The notes below the pieces were generated by a model, which was not told the DNA's origin, made no database searches, and saw only the letters and a program-made list of their open reading frames with translations. Both the position numbers and the translations under genes were made by a program. From Polaromonas sp. YR568 (GTDB taxonomy: Bacteria > Pseudomonadota > Gammaproteobacteria > Burkholderiales > Burkholderiaceae_C), in contig NZ_FPBM01000003.1 of assembly GCF_900116715.1 (NCBI RefSeq), positions 186,001-250,000 on the forward strand: DNA of 64,000 nt. Direction: 5' to 3'. Of this stretch, positions 26,945 through 35,976 are shown one piece after another (the stretch's first letter is position 1; every line of letters starts with the position of its first letter).

Positions 26945-28122
26945 TGGATATTGCCCGCCAGCTCAAAAATGGGGAGGTACATCAGCAGCACGATGAGGCC
27001 GATGACCAGTCCGATGAAGGTCATCAGCAGCGGCTCGAAGAGGCGCGTGAACCAGTCGACCCAGCGTGCCATGTCGTCGTCATAAAAGCTGGCGATGCGC
27101 TCGGTCATCTCGCCCAGCTTGCCGGTGCGCTCGCCCACGCGCAGCATGCGCAGGGCGACTTCGGTGGCCAGCCCCTGGCTGTGCATGGACTCGGACACCG
27201 ACTGCCCTTCGCGGACTTTGCGGCAGGCGCCTTCCAGGTTGGCGCGCAGGCCGGGCTGCAGCAGGCCGGCCACCATCTCCAGCGCCGTTACCAGCGGAAT
27301 GCCCCCGCGCAGCAGCATGCCCAGCGTGCGGTAAAACCGGGCCAGCTGGTACACCCGCATGCGCTCGCCGATGGCGGGAATCTTCCACATCGCCTGCATG
27401 ACCCGCCTGCGCGTGGCGGGGCGCGTCGCCCAGAACACCGCGGCGCCCACGGCGAGGAAAAGCACCAGGCCGATGGCGGCGCCGTGGCCTTCAATCAGCC
27501 GGCCCCACTGCATCAACATGCGCGACATCCACGGCAGGTTGTCGCCCATGTCTTCATACACGCGGCTGAACTTGGGCACGACATAGGCCATCAGGAACAC
27601 GATGACCAGGCTGCCCACGGCCATCAGCAGCACCGGGTAGATCGCGGCGCTGACGATGCGCTTGCGCACGATGTCGATCTGCTGCTGGTAGGCCAGGTAA
27701 CGCACCAGCGCTTCGCTCAGGTCGCCGGTTTTTTCACTGGCCTGCACGGTGGCGACGTAGAGGGACGGAAAGACATCGGGGAACTGCTTCATCGCATGTG
27801 ACAGCGGCTGCCCTTCCTGCAAGAGCCGGATCAACTGGCCGTAGACCTTGCGCGGGAGGTCGTGCTTTTCTTTTTCGGCGAGTGTCTCCAGGCTCTCCAG
27901 CAGGCTGAGCCCAGCGCCCAGCAGCGACAGTAGCTCCTGGCTGAACAGCGCCAGCGGAAAACGGTAGCGGCTGCGCAGGCCCCACGACACTTTGGCCCTG
28001 GATGAGATGACTTTGTAGCCCTGGCTCTCGGCCTTGCGCACGATCTCGTCCGGGCCTGTGGCGTCGTAGCTCAGCATCACCACGCCTTCCGGGTCGCGGT
28101 AGGCCTTTACCTGGTAGAGCAC
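26941..28122 (-). CDS. GspF/PilC-type inner-membrane platform protein
   Basis: A 393-residue multi-spanning platform protein. I choose the GTG at 28122: AGGGG precedes it closely, and the family's usual N-terminus (YQVKAYRDPEGVVMLSYDATGPDEIVRKAESQGYKVI) starts there. The frame could extend to 28284, but that part overlaps the upstream pseudopilin. Duplicated GspF domains are visible: LALFSQELLSLLGAGLSLLESLETLAE, GQPLSHAMKQFPDVFPSLYVATVQASEKTGDLSEALVRY, then the second copy FYRTLGMLLRGGIPLVTALEMVAGLL and ATEVALRMLRVGERTGKLGEM. Confidence 0.93.
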   Translation of the reverse strand: MLYQVKAYRDPEGVVMLSYDATGPDEIVRKAESQGYKVISSRAKVSWGLRSRYRFPLALFSQELLSLLGAGLSLLESLETLAEKEKHDLPRKVYGQLIRLLQEGQPLSHAMKQFPDVFPSLYVATVQASEKTGDLSEALVRYLAYQQQIDIVRKRIVSAAIYPVLLMAVGSLVIVFLMAYVVPKFSRVYEDMGDNLPWMSRMLMQWGRLIEGHGAAIGLVLFLAVGAAVFWATRPATRRRVMQAMWKIPAIGERMRVYQLARFYRTLGMLLRGGIPLVTALEMVAGLLQPGLRANLEGACRKVREGQSVSESMHSQGLATEVALRMLRVGERTGKLGEMTERIASFYDDDMARWVDWFTRLFEPLLMTFIGLVIGLIVLLMYLPIFELAGNIQ

Positions 28123-28177
28123 GGCAGCCCCTTCGCCTGTTGGAGACGTCCATCCGGAAAGCGCTTGGTCAGGGGCA

Positions 28178-28603
28178 TCACCAGTTGCCGATATCCGCGC
28201 CGTCGCCGCTGCCGCCGGGCTGGCCGTCTTTTCCGTAAGACAGCAGATCGAACTCGCCTTTCTGGCCGGGCCGTCTGTAGACATAGGGCTTGCCCCATGG
28301 ATCCATGGGCACGGCTTTCTTGAGGTAAGGCCCGCCCCATTTGGTTTCGCCGGAGGGGCTGGTCATCAAGGCGCCCAGGCCCTGTTCACTGGTCGGGTAG
28401 TGGCCGGTGTCCAGGCGGTACTGGTCGAGCGCTTTTTCAAAGGCATCGATCTGCGCGCGCGTGGTCTTGATTTCCGATTTGCCGATCTGGGCGAAATACC
28501 GCGGGCCGACGTAACCTGCGAGCAGGCCGATGATGACCATCACGACCAGCAACTCCAGCAAGGTGAACCCTGCTTCCTCTTTTCCGGGCACTGTGCGATG
28601 CAT
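28178..28603 (-). CDS. gspG: Major pseudopilin GspG
   Basis: A 141-residue protein from the ATG at 28603 (GAGGA eleven bases upstream). Its leader MHRTVPGKEEAG is followed by FTLLELLVVMVIIGLLAGYVGPRYF. The frame is open to 28798 but the upstream part is not pilin-like. The soluble domain is textbook GspG: LDQYRLDTGHYPTSEQGLGALMTSPSGETKWGGPYLKKAVPMDPWGKPYVYRRPGQKGEFDLLSYGKDGQPGGSGDGADIGNW, including the calcium-loop region at the end. It heads the secretion cluster transcript and is the best evidence that the cluster is type II-like rather than purely pilus. Confidence 0.95.
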   Translation of the reverse strand: MHRTVPGKEEAGFTLLELLVVMVIIGLLAGYVGPRYFAQIGKSEIKTTRAQIDAFEKALDQYRLDTGHYPTSEQGLGALMTSPSGETKWGGPYLKKAVPMDPWGKPYVYRRPGQKGEFDLLSYGKDGQPGGSGDGADIGNW

Positions 28604-28939
28604 GGAGAAAATCCTCAAGGCGGGGAACATACGGTCATCGGATCGCGGACAAATTTTTCGCCTGACCAGGCAATGGCTCAATGAACTTCCACCCTGCGGA
28701 TCACTGAGCCTGATCGAACTCAATATAACCTCGGCTTCGCTGGAAGCGCTGTTGTTTTTCACTCGGAAGACTAGCGTTTTCATCCTTGCATTTCGCATTT
28801 TCCAATCACCATTTCCGCATTCAATTTTTTCTCTGCGTGCTTGAATTCAGGCGCTGTTTTGCAGCACCAGAAACACTCACCCATAGCCAAGCCGGGCGAC
28901 CGCAAAAAGCAGCCGCCCGGCTGGGGTGAGCGCAGTCAG
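28604..28939. other. Intergenic region upstream of the secretion cluster
   Basis: This 336-bp gap separates the PQQ-dehydrogenase-like gene from gspG on the same strand and is AT-richer than the flanks, as expected for the gspG promoter. A TATATT hexamer on the minus strand (near 28725) has no good partner at -35. I see no small gene with family features. Confidence 0.4.
28890..28922 (-). terminator. Hairpin after the PQQ-dehydrogenase-like gene
   Basis: AGCCGGGCG and CGCCCGGCT form a perfect 9-bp stem around a 15-base loop, 17 bp past the stop codon of the 28940-31564 gene. No T-tract follows on the minus strand, so it may protect the mRNA end rather than terminate by itself. Confidence 0.6.
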
Positions 28940-31564
28940 TTACTTGACGATGACTACATACATATTGCTGTTTCCGTTGTTCAATGCGCCCATCGACACG
29001 GTCCCTATGGGCAGTGATTTTTTATAGAGGCTCACCGGGCGCGTGACGGTGGTGCTTTCACGCACGACCAGGTTGACGCCGGTGTCCACCCATGTCGCGT
29101 CCAGCCAGGCCGGGCGCGTGACGCGGTCGTCCAGGCCCACATACACATCGGATGCGGCAGTGAGGTTGAAGCTCACCAGCGGGCTGCCGGTGTAGGTCTT
29201 GGAGTCGTTGGCCGCCTGGAGCCAGGTGCCGCCCGCCACAATCGCCGGAACGGTGTCTATGGTGAAGGCACGGTCGCCATAGGCGATGTTGCCGGCCTGC
29301 AGGTTGGTCTGCACGGACCAGTCGACGGCATTGGCCGTGTCCAGCACTGAGAGGCTGGTCACCGCATTGCAGCCGGTCACCCGGGCGCCGGCCCAGTCGG
29401 CATGGTCTTTGGTGTTGCCGTCCGCGGCGTCGGTCACAACCAGCCGCAGCTCGTTCTTGCCCGCGACGCTGACATTGGCCAGCTTGCGAAGGTCGCTGCC
29501 GCGCACGATGCCGCTGTCGTAGACCTTCACGCCGTCCAGATAGACCTGGAAGATGACCGTGCCGGCGTCGCCCGCTTCGTCATCGATGCCGACGTCAGCA
29601 ACGAAGTTGCCGCTGCAGGCGCCGCCCAGGTTGTAGCGCAATTCGGAAGGCGCATGCACGCCCAGGCCCTTGGCATAGGTGATGCCTGCCAGCGACATGG
29701 TGATGCCGTCCGCAGCGCCGGCTTCGCCATTGCTCTTGTCCTTCTCGTAAGGGCCCCAGCCGTTGACCGGCGTGCCTGTCGGCGTCATGTCGCTGAGCAT
29801 CTTGCGCGGGTAGATGTCACGTATCGTGGTGTGCGTGAGGTTGCCCGAGTCCTTGACCGTCAGCGTGAAACGCAGCCAGGTGTTGCCGGCGTCCGCTTCA
29901 AAATCGGGCAGCACGAAGGAGCCGCTCTTGGCGCCGGTGGTGGCGGCCATGAAGGGGTGGCTGTGCGTGTCGTGGTGAAAGTCGACCTTCCAGGTGAAGG
30001 CGCTGGCCGGCAGCGAACCGTCCTCGGCGTCGGTTCCGGTGGCCGAGTAGACGATCTTGTCGCCGGTGGCGTAACCGCTGCCGGTGGTCGGGTTGTCTAT
30101 GCGCCCCACCGGGAACTGGTTGGTCGTCACCGTCAGCACGGCGGCCGTCGACACCGTGGTGCCGGACGCATTGGTCACCGCCGCGGTGAAGGACACGCCG
30201 TTGTCAGCCGTGGCCACTGCCGGGATGGTGTAGCTGGCCGCGGTGGCGCCGGAAATATTGGCGCCGTTGCGCCGCCACTGGTAGCCGGTGGCGCCGGTGG
30301 CGACCACGCTGAAGGTCACCGGGCTGCCGACATAAATGGTCTGGCTTTGCGGATTGGTGGTGATCTGCGGCGCCTGGCTGCCGGTGTACTTGATCTTGCT
30401 GACCGTTCCCGCGCCTACGGTGGGGTTGCCGGTCTGCTGGTTGCGGGCCAGGTAGTAGAGGCTGCCGTCAGGCGCCAGGCCGATGTTGACCGGGTTGCCG
30501 ATGCCCGTGGCAAAACCTGCGGGCGTGGCCGGGTTGGCCGGGTCCAGCACCTTGATGGTGCCGTTGCAGAAATCCGCGAACAAGTACTTGCCTGTGTAGG
30601 AGGCCGGGAACTGATTGGTCAGCGGGTTGTAGAAGGCGCCGCCGCTGATGGAGCAGCCGCCGCTGTGCGAATAGGCGTAGACCGGGTTGGTGAAACGCGC
30701 GTCGGTCGAGTTGCCTTCGGCGGCGGGCCAGCCGTAGTTGGCGCCTGCCAGGCCGCGGTTGATTTCTTCCCAGGTGCCCTGCCCCACGTCGTTGACATAC
30801 ATCAGGCCGGTGCCGGGCTGGATGTCAAAGGTAAAAGGGTTGCGAAAGCCGATGTTCCAGTTGGCGGTGTAGGCGCCGGCCGTCGTGTAGTAGGGGTTGT
30901 CGGTCGGAACGGTGCCGTCCTTGTTGATGCGCAGAATCTTGCCGAAGGGGTTGGAGAGCTTTTGCGCGTTCGAATTTTCAAAGGTCTGGACGTTGTCTTC
31001 ATGGTTGCCCACGGCGACGTAGAGCTTGCCGTCCGCACCGAAGCGCAGCGCGCCGCCCATATGCCACTTGGTCGCAGCCGGTATGGTGGGGAGGTCACGA
31101 ATGGTCGTCAGGCTGCCGGCCACCACGGTGTCGCTGCCTTCGGTGACACGCATGATGCGGTTGAAGCTGCTGGTGCCGTTGGTGATGGAGCAGTAGATGT
31201 AGACGTAGTGGTTGGTCGCGAAGGACGGATCGGTGACGATGCCCAGGCAGCCGCGTTCATTGGTCGAGTCCACGTTGGCGACGGTGGTGAAAGGGGTGGT
31301 CAGCATCACGTCGTTCTTGAGGATGCGGATCACGCCGTTTTGCTGCACAACCAGCACGCGGCCATCGGGCATGACGGTCATCGAGGTCGGGCTGGTGAGC
31401 CCGCTGGCCACCTGGGTGTCGGTGAAGCCCGCCGGAACGCCGGCGGCCTGCACGGGCGAGCACATGGCAAAGGAGGCAAAAACAGCGGCGGTCAATGCCG
31501 CCCTCCAGGGCACCAGTGCCGATACAAAGCCGCGAGGCCTTGCGGGTTTGGGATTTGCTGACAT
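28940..31564 (-). CDS. Secreted PQQ sugar-dehydrogenase-like protein with Ig-like, NPCBM and shared C-terminal domains
   Basis: An 874-residue exported protein. A signal peptide (basic start, hydrophobic ALTAAVFASFAMCSPVQA) leads into a six-bladed glucose/sorbosone-dehydrogenase propeller (residues about 45-395: DGRVLVVQQNGVIRIL, ERGCLGIVTDPSFATNHYVYIYC, KWHMGGALRFGADGKLYVAVGNHEDN, NIGFRNPFTFDIQPGTGLMYVNDVGQGTWEEIN). An Ig-like module follows (QSQTIYVGSPVTFSVVATGATGYQWRRNG). A linker then leads to an NPCBM-type domain (about 590-735; GLGVHAPSELRYNLGG). The last 137 residues (738-874, DTANAVDWSVQTNLQAG to MYVVIVK) recur at the end of the 31852-35811 protein. GGAGACTTTCATG supports the ATG. It probably oxidises a carbohydrate outside the cell; cofactor and substrate are inferred. 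Confidence 0.88.
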   Translation of the reverse strand: MSANPKPARPRGFVSALVPWRAALTAAVFASFAMCSPVQAAGVPAGFTDTQVASGLTSPTSMTVMPDGRVLVVQQNGVIRILKNDVMLTTPFTTVANVDSTNERGCLGIVTDPSFATNHYVYIYCSITNGTSSFNRIMRVTEGSDTVVAGSLTTIRDLPTIPAATKWHMGGALRFGADGKLYVAVGNHEDNVQTFENSNAQKLSNPFGKILRINKDGTVPTDNPYYTTAGAYTANWNIGFRNPFTFDIQPGTGLMYVNDVGQGTWEEINRGLAGANYGWPAAEGNSTDARFTNPVYAYSHSGGCSISGGAFYNPLTNQFPASYTGKYLFADFCNGTIKVLDPANPATPAGFATGIGNPVNIGLAPDGSLYYLARNQQTGNPTVGAGTVSKIKYTGSQAPQITTNPQSQTIYVGSPVTFSVVATGATGYQWRRNGANISGATAASYTIPAVATADNGVSFTAAVTNASGTTVSTAAVLTVTTNQFPVGRIDNPTTGSGYATGDKIVYSATGTDAEDGSLPASAFTWKVDFHHDTHSHPFMAATTGAKSGSFVLPDFEADAGNTWLRFTLTVKDSGNLTHTTIRDIYPRKMLSDMTPTGTPVNGWGPYEKDKSNGEAGAADGITMSLAGITYAKGLGVHAPSELRYNLGGACSGNFVADVGIDDEAGDAGTVIFQVYLDGVKVYDSGIVRGSDLRKLANVSVAGKNELRLVVTDAADGNTKDHADWAGARVTGCNAVTSLSVLDTANAVDWSVQTNLQAGNIAYGDRAFTIDTVPAIVAGGTWLQAANDSKTYTGSPLVSFNLTAASDVYVGLDDRVTRPAWLDATWVDTGVNLVVRESTTVTRPVSLYKKSLPIGTVSMGALNNGNSNMYVVIVK

Positions 31565-31851
31565 GAAAGTCTCCTGTTCTTTGTTTCGTTGTTTCGTTAC
31601 TTCGTTGCGAAGAAATCAATTTCGAAAACAACTCCCCTGCCGCCCTGGTTCGCGGCATGTATGGGAGCCTGACTTCCCGGCGCACGCCCCTGCGTGACGC
31701 CTTATTCCGCCGCTATGGGCTTTGCGACTTTCCGTGCGGCGCGAAGTCGCGCGCCGCTGCCGCAAAAAACTGGCGCCCCTGCCGGCGGGCAAAGCCGCCT
31801 GGGTCTTGCCGGCTCGGGAATCCTGTGCGCAAGCGCATCACGCCGTGCCTC

Positions 31852-34800
31852 TTACTTGACGACGATGGTGTACATGCCGCCGCCTGTGCCCGAGGGGCCG
31901 AGGCTGACCGTGCCCGCCGCGAAGTTCTTGCGGTACAGCGTGAAGTTGATCGGCGTGCCTTCGTTGTTCACCAGCTTGACGGCTGTGTTGGTCCAGCCGG
32001 TCATCCAGGACTGCTGGCCGACGCGGTCGTCTATGGCCAGGTAGACATCGGCCGCCTGGTTGATCGTGAAGGTCACCACCGGGTTTGCCGTGAAGGCCTT
32101 GGAGTCGTTGGCCGTGCGTATCCATTGCGAGCCGGCCACCAGCGCGGGAACGGTGGTGAAGGTGAAGGTGCGGTCGCCGTACTGCTGGTTGCCCGCCTGC
32201 AGGTTGGTGCGCACCGACCAGTCCACCGCATTGGCCGTGTCTTTGACCGAGAAGTTGCTGATCACGGTGCTGGCAGGGACATCGCTGTCGTCGATCTGCT
32301 GCATGTAAGACACCAGCTGGTTCATCTCGGTGGCGGTGAGCGCGGCTACGTTGCCGTGCTTGCCGGTGGTCTTGGCGTTGTTCAGCACGTCCAGCAGCGT
32401 CGCGGCCGAGCCGTCGTGCAGGTAAGGTGCCGTGCTCCACACGCCTCTGAGCGTGGGGGTGTCAAAGCCGGTCAGCGTCGCGCCCATGCGTTTGCCGGAC
32501 GAAGGCTTGATGGTGCCGACGTCGAACAGGGTGCCTGCCGCGCTGTTGGTGAAGTCAGCGCCGGAGTGGCAGCTGATGCACTGGGCCGTGCCCCTGAAGA
32601 TCGCCTGGCCGGCGACGCCGTCGGCGGTGAGCGAGCCGTCCGGGTTGCGGAAGGGACTGCGCCCGACGGTGGACAGCGAGGTGACATAGGCCGCGAGCGC
32701 GTCCAGCTCGGGGCTGACGCCGGCCTTGTTGTCACCCAGCGGCGTGTTGCGCGTACCGGTGTTGAACGCCGCGTCGCTCATGAAGCCGGTGCCCAGGAAG
32801 CTGTTGCGGATGTCGTGCTCGAAATCCTGGATCTCGTTGAAGTTGCCTGTCCAGTGCACGCGGCCCTGGCCGGTGCCGCGGCGGCCGTTCAGCGAAATCG
32901 TCTTGCGCAGGCCTTCGCCGCGATCGGTGAAGTCCATGACACGACCGTCGGTGCTGCCGTCCTGGTGGCAGCTGGCGCAGCTGATGTACTTGTCGCGATT
33001 CATGCGGCGGTCGTCGGCGTTGTAGAAGATCTGCTTGCCTTGCAGCACGTTGGCGGGCAGGAGCTCGCTAGACACCGTGGCAATGTCGGCCAGCTTGGGC
33101 GCGCCGTTGGAGGTCGAGTTCAGGATGCCGCTGACGTCATACACCGAGACCGAGCGCGACATGAAGTTCTGCACAAACAGCCGCCCGCTTGGCGTGATCA
33201 CCATGCCGCGCGGCGCACGGCCGACGTTGATGATGCCGGTGCTGATCTGCCGGGTGTAGGCGTCCAGCACCTCGATCTGGTTGGTGCCCTGCGTCGAGAC
33301 GAAGGCGTAATCGCCGAGCGGACTGAAGAGCACGAGGTTGGCCATCTCGCGGTCGTTCAGGTCCAGGCGGGAGGCCAGCACTTCCGCGTTTGTCGTGAGG
33401 TCGATCTGCGACACGATGGTGCGCACGGTGCTCTCGAAGGTCAGCGGGTTACCGTCGCGGAAGGTGCCGCGCAGGGTGTTGTCCTTCTTGGACGGAATCC
33501 AGGCGCGTTTGCCGTCAGGCTGTATGGCCACCGAGTTCAGGTAGTTCGGCACACCGCGGCCCGATGCCTCGGTGTCCGGCCCGGGGTCCGTCGCCAGTGC
33601 GATGGTGCGGGTCACCGTGAAGGCTGAAGCGCTGACTTCCGTCACCTGGCCCTGGGTTGTTGGCGAGATGAAGCGGGTGACGAAGATGCGCGACGAGTCG
33701 CCGGTGATGGCGATGCCCCGTGGTGTGGGCCCCACAGAGACCGTGCCTTGCAAGGCGCCGGTGGTCGGGTTGAGCTTGACCAGGTTGCCGGTGCCCTGCA
33801 GGCTGACATAAGCAGCGCTACCGTTGCGGCTGAAAGCCACGCCGAAGGGACGCGAGCCGGCGGCCAGCGCGATGGTCTGCGCCACCGCGCCGGTGTCCGG
33901 GTTCAGGATGCTGATGGTGCCGGAGTTGGCATTGGCCACCCAGATGCGGCCGTCAGGCGCTTGCGCCAGGGTCTGCGGGTTCTCGCCGACCGGCACTTCC
34001 AGTGACTTGGTGTTGGCGGTCGAGCTGATCGCGGTGACGGTGTTGTTGTCCGAGTTCACCACCCAGATCCGGCTGCGCGACGAATCAAAGGCGATGGTGG
34101 AGGACGACGTGGGCGCAGAGGCCGTGGGCACCGTGTGGATGGTCTGGTTGGCCGAGCAGGTGCTGGTGACCGTGCCGCTGCGCACGCTCAGGATCACCGG
34201 GTAATGCCCCGGGTTCGCGTAGGTGTGGGTGGCGGTCGATGTTGACGAAAACGCCGTGGTCGTGCCGTCGCCGAAGTTCCACGAATACTGCAGGCTGCTG
34301 CCCGAGGTCGTGCCGGGATTGAAGGTGACGCTGGTGCTCACCGGCACGGCCGCGCGCGTGTTCAGGGTGCAGCTGGCGGCGGCCGAGCCGGCCGTGGTGA
34401 AGCTGGACGTGAAGGTGGTGGGCACGCCGTTGCCAGCGTCGTCTTTCATGCCGCCGGCTGAAATCACGACGTCATAGATGGTGCCCGCGACCAGCGGCGA
34501 ATTCGGCGAGAAATTGACGATGCCGGACTGCGCGCTGTACTTGCCCGCCAGCGCCGAGCCGCCGCGGGGCCGTACGATGAAGGTGGTGTTGTTGACGGTG
34601 CGCAGGTCGACGTTGTCGGTGAGGGTGATGCCGATGCGGCTGGTCAGCGCCTGGTTGGTCGACGCGTTCTTCGGCGAAATCATATTGACCGAGGGGCCGG
34701 TCACATCGGGCCCGGTCTGGTGCGCCACGATGGCGCTGCCGTTGCCGTGGTCGTTGCCGATCAGCACCAGGTTGCCGAACACGGTGCCGAAGTCCTCGTC

Positions 34801-35811
34801 GCGGCTGGCGAGCCCCGAGGTGGCAGAGCCGGCAATCGCGCCGGTGGACAGGTTGACCTTGACGTATTTGGTGGAAAAGCCCGCATGCGCAAAACCATCC
34901 TGAATGGACACGTAACCGCCCTTGCCGCCGTTGTCGGGGGACTGCGCGGTCTGCGTAATGACGGCGGGGTTGCTGATGTCGTAGACGTGCAGGCGGTTGT
35001 CGGTGCCTGCCGTGATGAGACGCTCGCCGTTGACGATGCCGCTGTATTGGCCGGCGGCTGAACTGGTGGAAGCCAGCAGCTTGGGGTTCAGCGGGTCGCT
35101 GATGTCCATGGTCGCAATGCCCGACTGATCCATGCTGGTCATGACCAGCAGGTTGCCGACGGCAAATGTCGGGCCGACGCGGAAACCGCCCCAGGTGCTG
35201 GTCGGTATGGTCTTGACGTGGACCGGGTTAACCGGGTCTGCGGCGTTGATGATGTACAGGCCGTTGCCCGAACCGCCTATATACATATAAGGTGCCTGCC
35301 AGAACACCCACCAGTTGCCCAGCGCGTAGTCGGATTCGGCGATGCCCGGAAGCGTCATGTATTTCAGCAGCACCGGCGAAAGCGGATTGGTGAAATCCCA
35401 GAACTGCACGCCGTTGATGGCCTGCATCGCCGCGTGGCGCCCGGTGAAGCCGAAACCGTGCGGCTCGCGCAGGGTGGGAGCGTCTACCTTCTTGACCTCG
35501 ACCGGCGCGCGCGGGTTGGAGATGTCCCAGAAAGCGAAACCGCCGCCGGACACACCCGAGTCCTTGCCGAAAGGCACAAAGAGGTAGCCGTCATACATCA
35601 TGACGGTGCCCTCGCCCCGCTGGTTCGGGCACTGCTGCACACCGCCCGAGATGGTGCAATTGCTTTTGAGGATGGAAAGCGGCTTGAAGATCTGGTCCGT
35701 GGTGTAGGTCAGATTGCCAAGCCCCGGCCCCGCAGCGTAAGCCGCCGGCGGCAGCAGAAACGACAAGGCGAGGAGAATCATCGCCAGGGGCGACGTGCGT
35801 GCACTGCTCAT
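31852..35811 (-). CDS. Very large secreted beta-propeller/Ig-like/PKD/dihaem cytochrome c protein
   Basis: A 1319-residue exported protein from the ATG at 35811 (GGAG seven bases upstream; an in-frame ATG at 35832 is less likely). After a signal peptide (LAMILLALSFLLPPAAYA) come LVIVD-type repeats (AFWDISNPRAPVEVKKVD, MDISDPLNPKLLAS). A bacterial Ig-like domain follows (SPKNASTNQALTSRIGITLTDNVDLRTVN), then a PKD domain (SLQYSWNFGDGTTTAFSSTSTATHTYANPGHYPVILSV), then a YVTN propeller (IWVVNSDNNTVTAISS ... NSGTISILNPDTGAV). A MauG/peroxidase-like cytochrome region carries two haem c sites, C945-A-S-C948-H and C1078-I-S-C1081-H. The last 133 residues match the C-terminus of the PQQ-type protein. 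It is likely an extracellular electron-transfer or oxidase component; the exact activity is unknown. Confidence 0.85.
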   Translation of the reverse strand: MSSARTSPLAMILLALSFLLPPAAYAAGPGLGNLTYTTDQIFKPLSILKSNCTISGGVQQCPNQRGEGTVMMYDGYLFVPFGKDSGVSGGGFAFWDISNPRAPVEVKKVDAPTLREPHGFGFTGRHAAMQAINGVQFWDFTNPLSPVLLKYMTLPGIAESDYALGNWWVFWQAPYMYIGGSGNGLYIINAADPVNPVHVKTIPTSTWGGFRVGPTFAVGNLLVMTSMDQSGIATMDISDPLNPKLLASTSSAAGQYSGIVNGERLITAGTDNRLHVYDISNPAVITQTAQSPDNGGKGGYVSIQDGFAHAGFSTKYVKVNLSTGAIAGSATSGLASRDEDFGTVFGNLVLIGNDHGNGSAIVAHQTGPDVTGPSVNMISPKNASTNQALTSRIGITLTDNVDLRTVNNTTFIVRPRGGSALAGKYSAQSGIVNFSPNSPLVAGTIYDVVISAGGMKDDAGNGVPTTFTSSFTTAGSAAASCTLNTRAAVPVSTSVTFNPGTTSGSSLQYSWNFGDGTTTAFSSTSTATHTYANPGHYPVILSVRSGTVTSTCSANQTIHTVPTASAPTSSSTIAFDSSRSRIWVVNSDNNTVTAISSTANTKSLEVPVGENPQTLAQAPDGRIWVANANSGTISILNPDTGAVAQTIALAAGSRPFGVAFSRNGSAAYVSLQGTGNLVKLNPTTGALQGTVSVGPTPRGIAITGDSSRIFVTRFISPTTQGQVTEVSASAFTVTRTIALATDPGPDTEASGRGVPNYLNSVAIQPDGKRAWIPSKKDNTLRGTFRDGNPLTFESTVRTIVSQIDLTTNAEVLASRLDLNDREMANLVLFSPLGDYAFVSTQGTNQIEVLDAYTRQISTGIINVGRAPRGMVITPSGRLFVQNFMSRSVSVYDVSGILNSTSNGAPKLADIATVSSELLPANVLQGKQIFYNADDRRMNRDKYISCASCHQDGSTDGRVMDFTDRGEGLRKTISLNGRRGTGQGRVHWTGNFNEIQDFEHDIRNSFLGTGFMSDAAFNTGTRNTPLGDNKAGVSPELDALAAYVTSLSTVGRSPFRNPDGSLTADGVAGQAIFRGTAQCISCHSGADFTNSAAGTLFDVGTIKPSSGKRMGATLTGFDTPTLRGVWSTAPYLHDGSAATLLDVLNNAKTTGKHGNVAALTATEMNQLVSYMQQIDDSDVPASTVISNFSVKDTANAVDWSVRTNLQAGNQQYGDRTFTFTTVPALVAGSQWIRTANDSKAFTANPVVTFTINQAADVYLAIDDRVGQQSWMTGWTNTAVKLVNNEGTPINFTLYRKNFAAGTVSLGPSGTGGGMYTIVVK

Positions 35812-35924
35812 GAATGTCTCCGTTATGGACACGGCATTAGTTATTTCGGGTTGTTCTGCAGCGGGACCGTGTCCCCCGCTACCCCTGTTTTCTATCGACT
35901 ACTGAATCACCGAATGAAACGTGT

Positions 35925-35940
35925 TAGAATAATTATTCTA
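35925..35940. promoter_or_regulatory. Perfect 16-bp palindrome in the leader of the large cytochrome gene
   Basis: TAGAATAATTATTCTA reads identically on both strands. It lies about 30-45 bp downstream of the predicted transcription start and 114 bp before the ATG of the 35811 gene, where a bound repressor would act as a roadblock. It shares AGAAT/ATTCT half-sites with the dyad at 35956-35969. Confidence 0.6.
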
Positions 35941-35955
35941 TTTTTCACTTTCATT

Positions 35956-35969
35956 AGAATTTTCATTCT
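35956..35969. promoter_or_regulatory. Second AGAAT-ATTCT dyad overlapping the predicted start site
   Basis: AGAAT-TTTC-ATTCT, a 14-bp interrupted palindrome directly downstream of the -10 element at 35977-35982. Having the same half-sites as 35925-35940 suggests cooperative binding of one regulator. No regulator gene is adjacent. Confidence 0.55.
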
Positions 35970-35976
35970 GACGTCG

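Noticed and set aside
28123..28284. N-terminal extension of the GspF-like gene
   Set aside because: It overlaps gspG and lacks similarity to the family. The GTG at 28122 has a strong ribosome-binding site at the right distance.
29402..33627. Two long plus-strand frames (29402-31561 and 31657-33627)
   Set aside because: Both lie opposite the two large secreted proteins, whose domains and signal peptides are unmistakable on the minus strand. The plus frames show only Val/Gly/Arg-rich composition.
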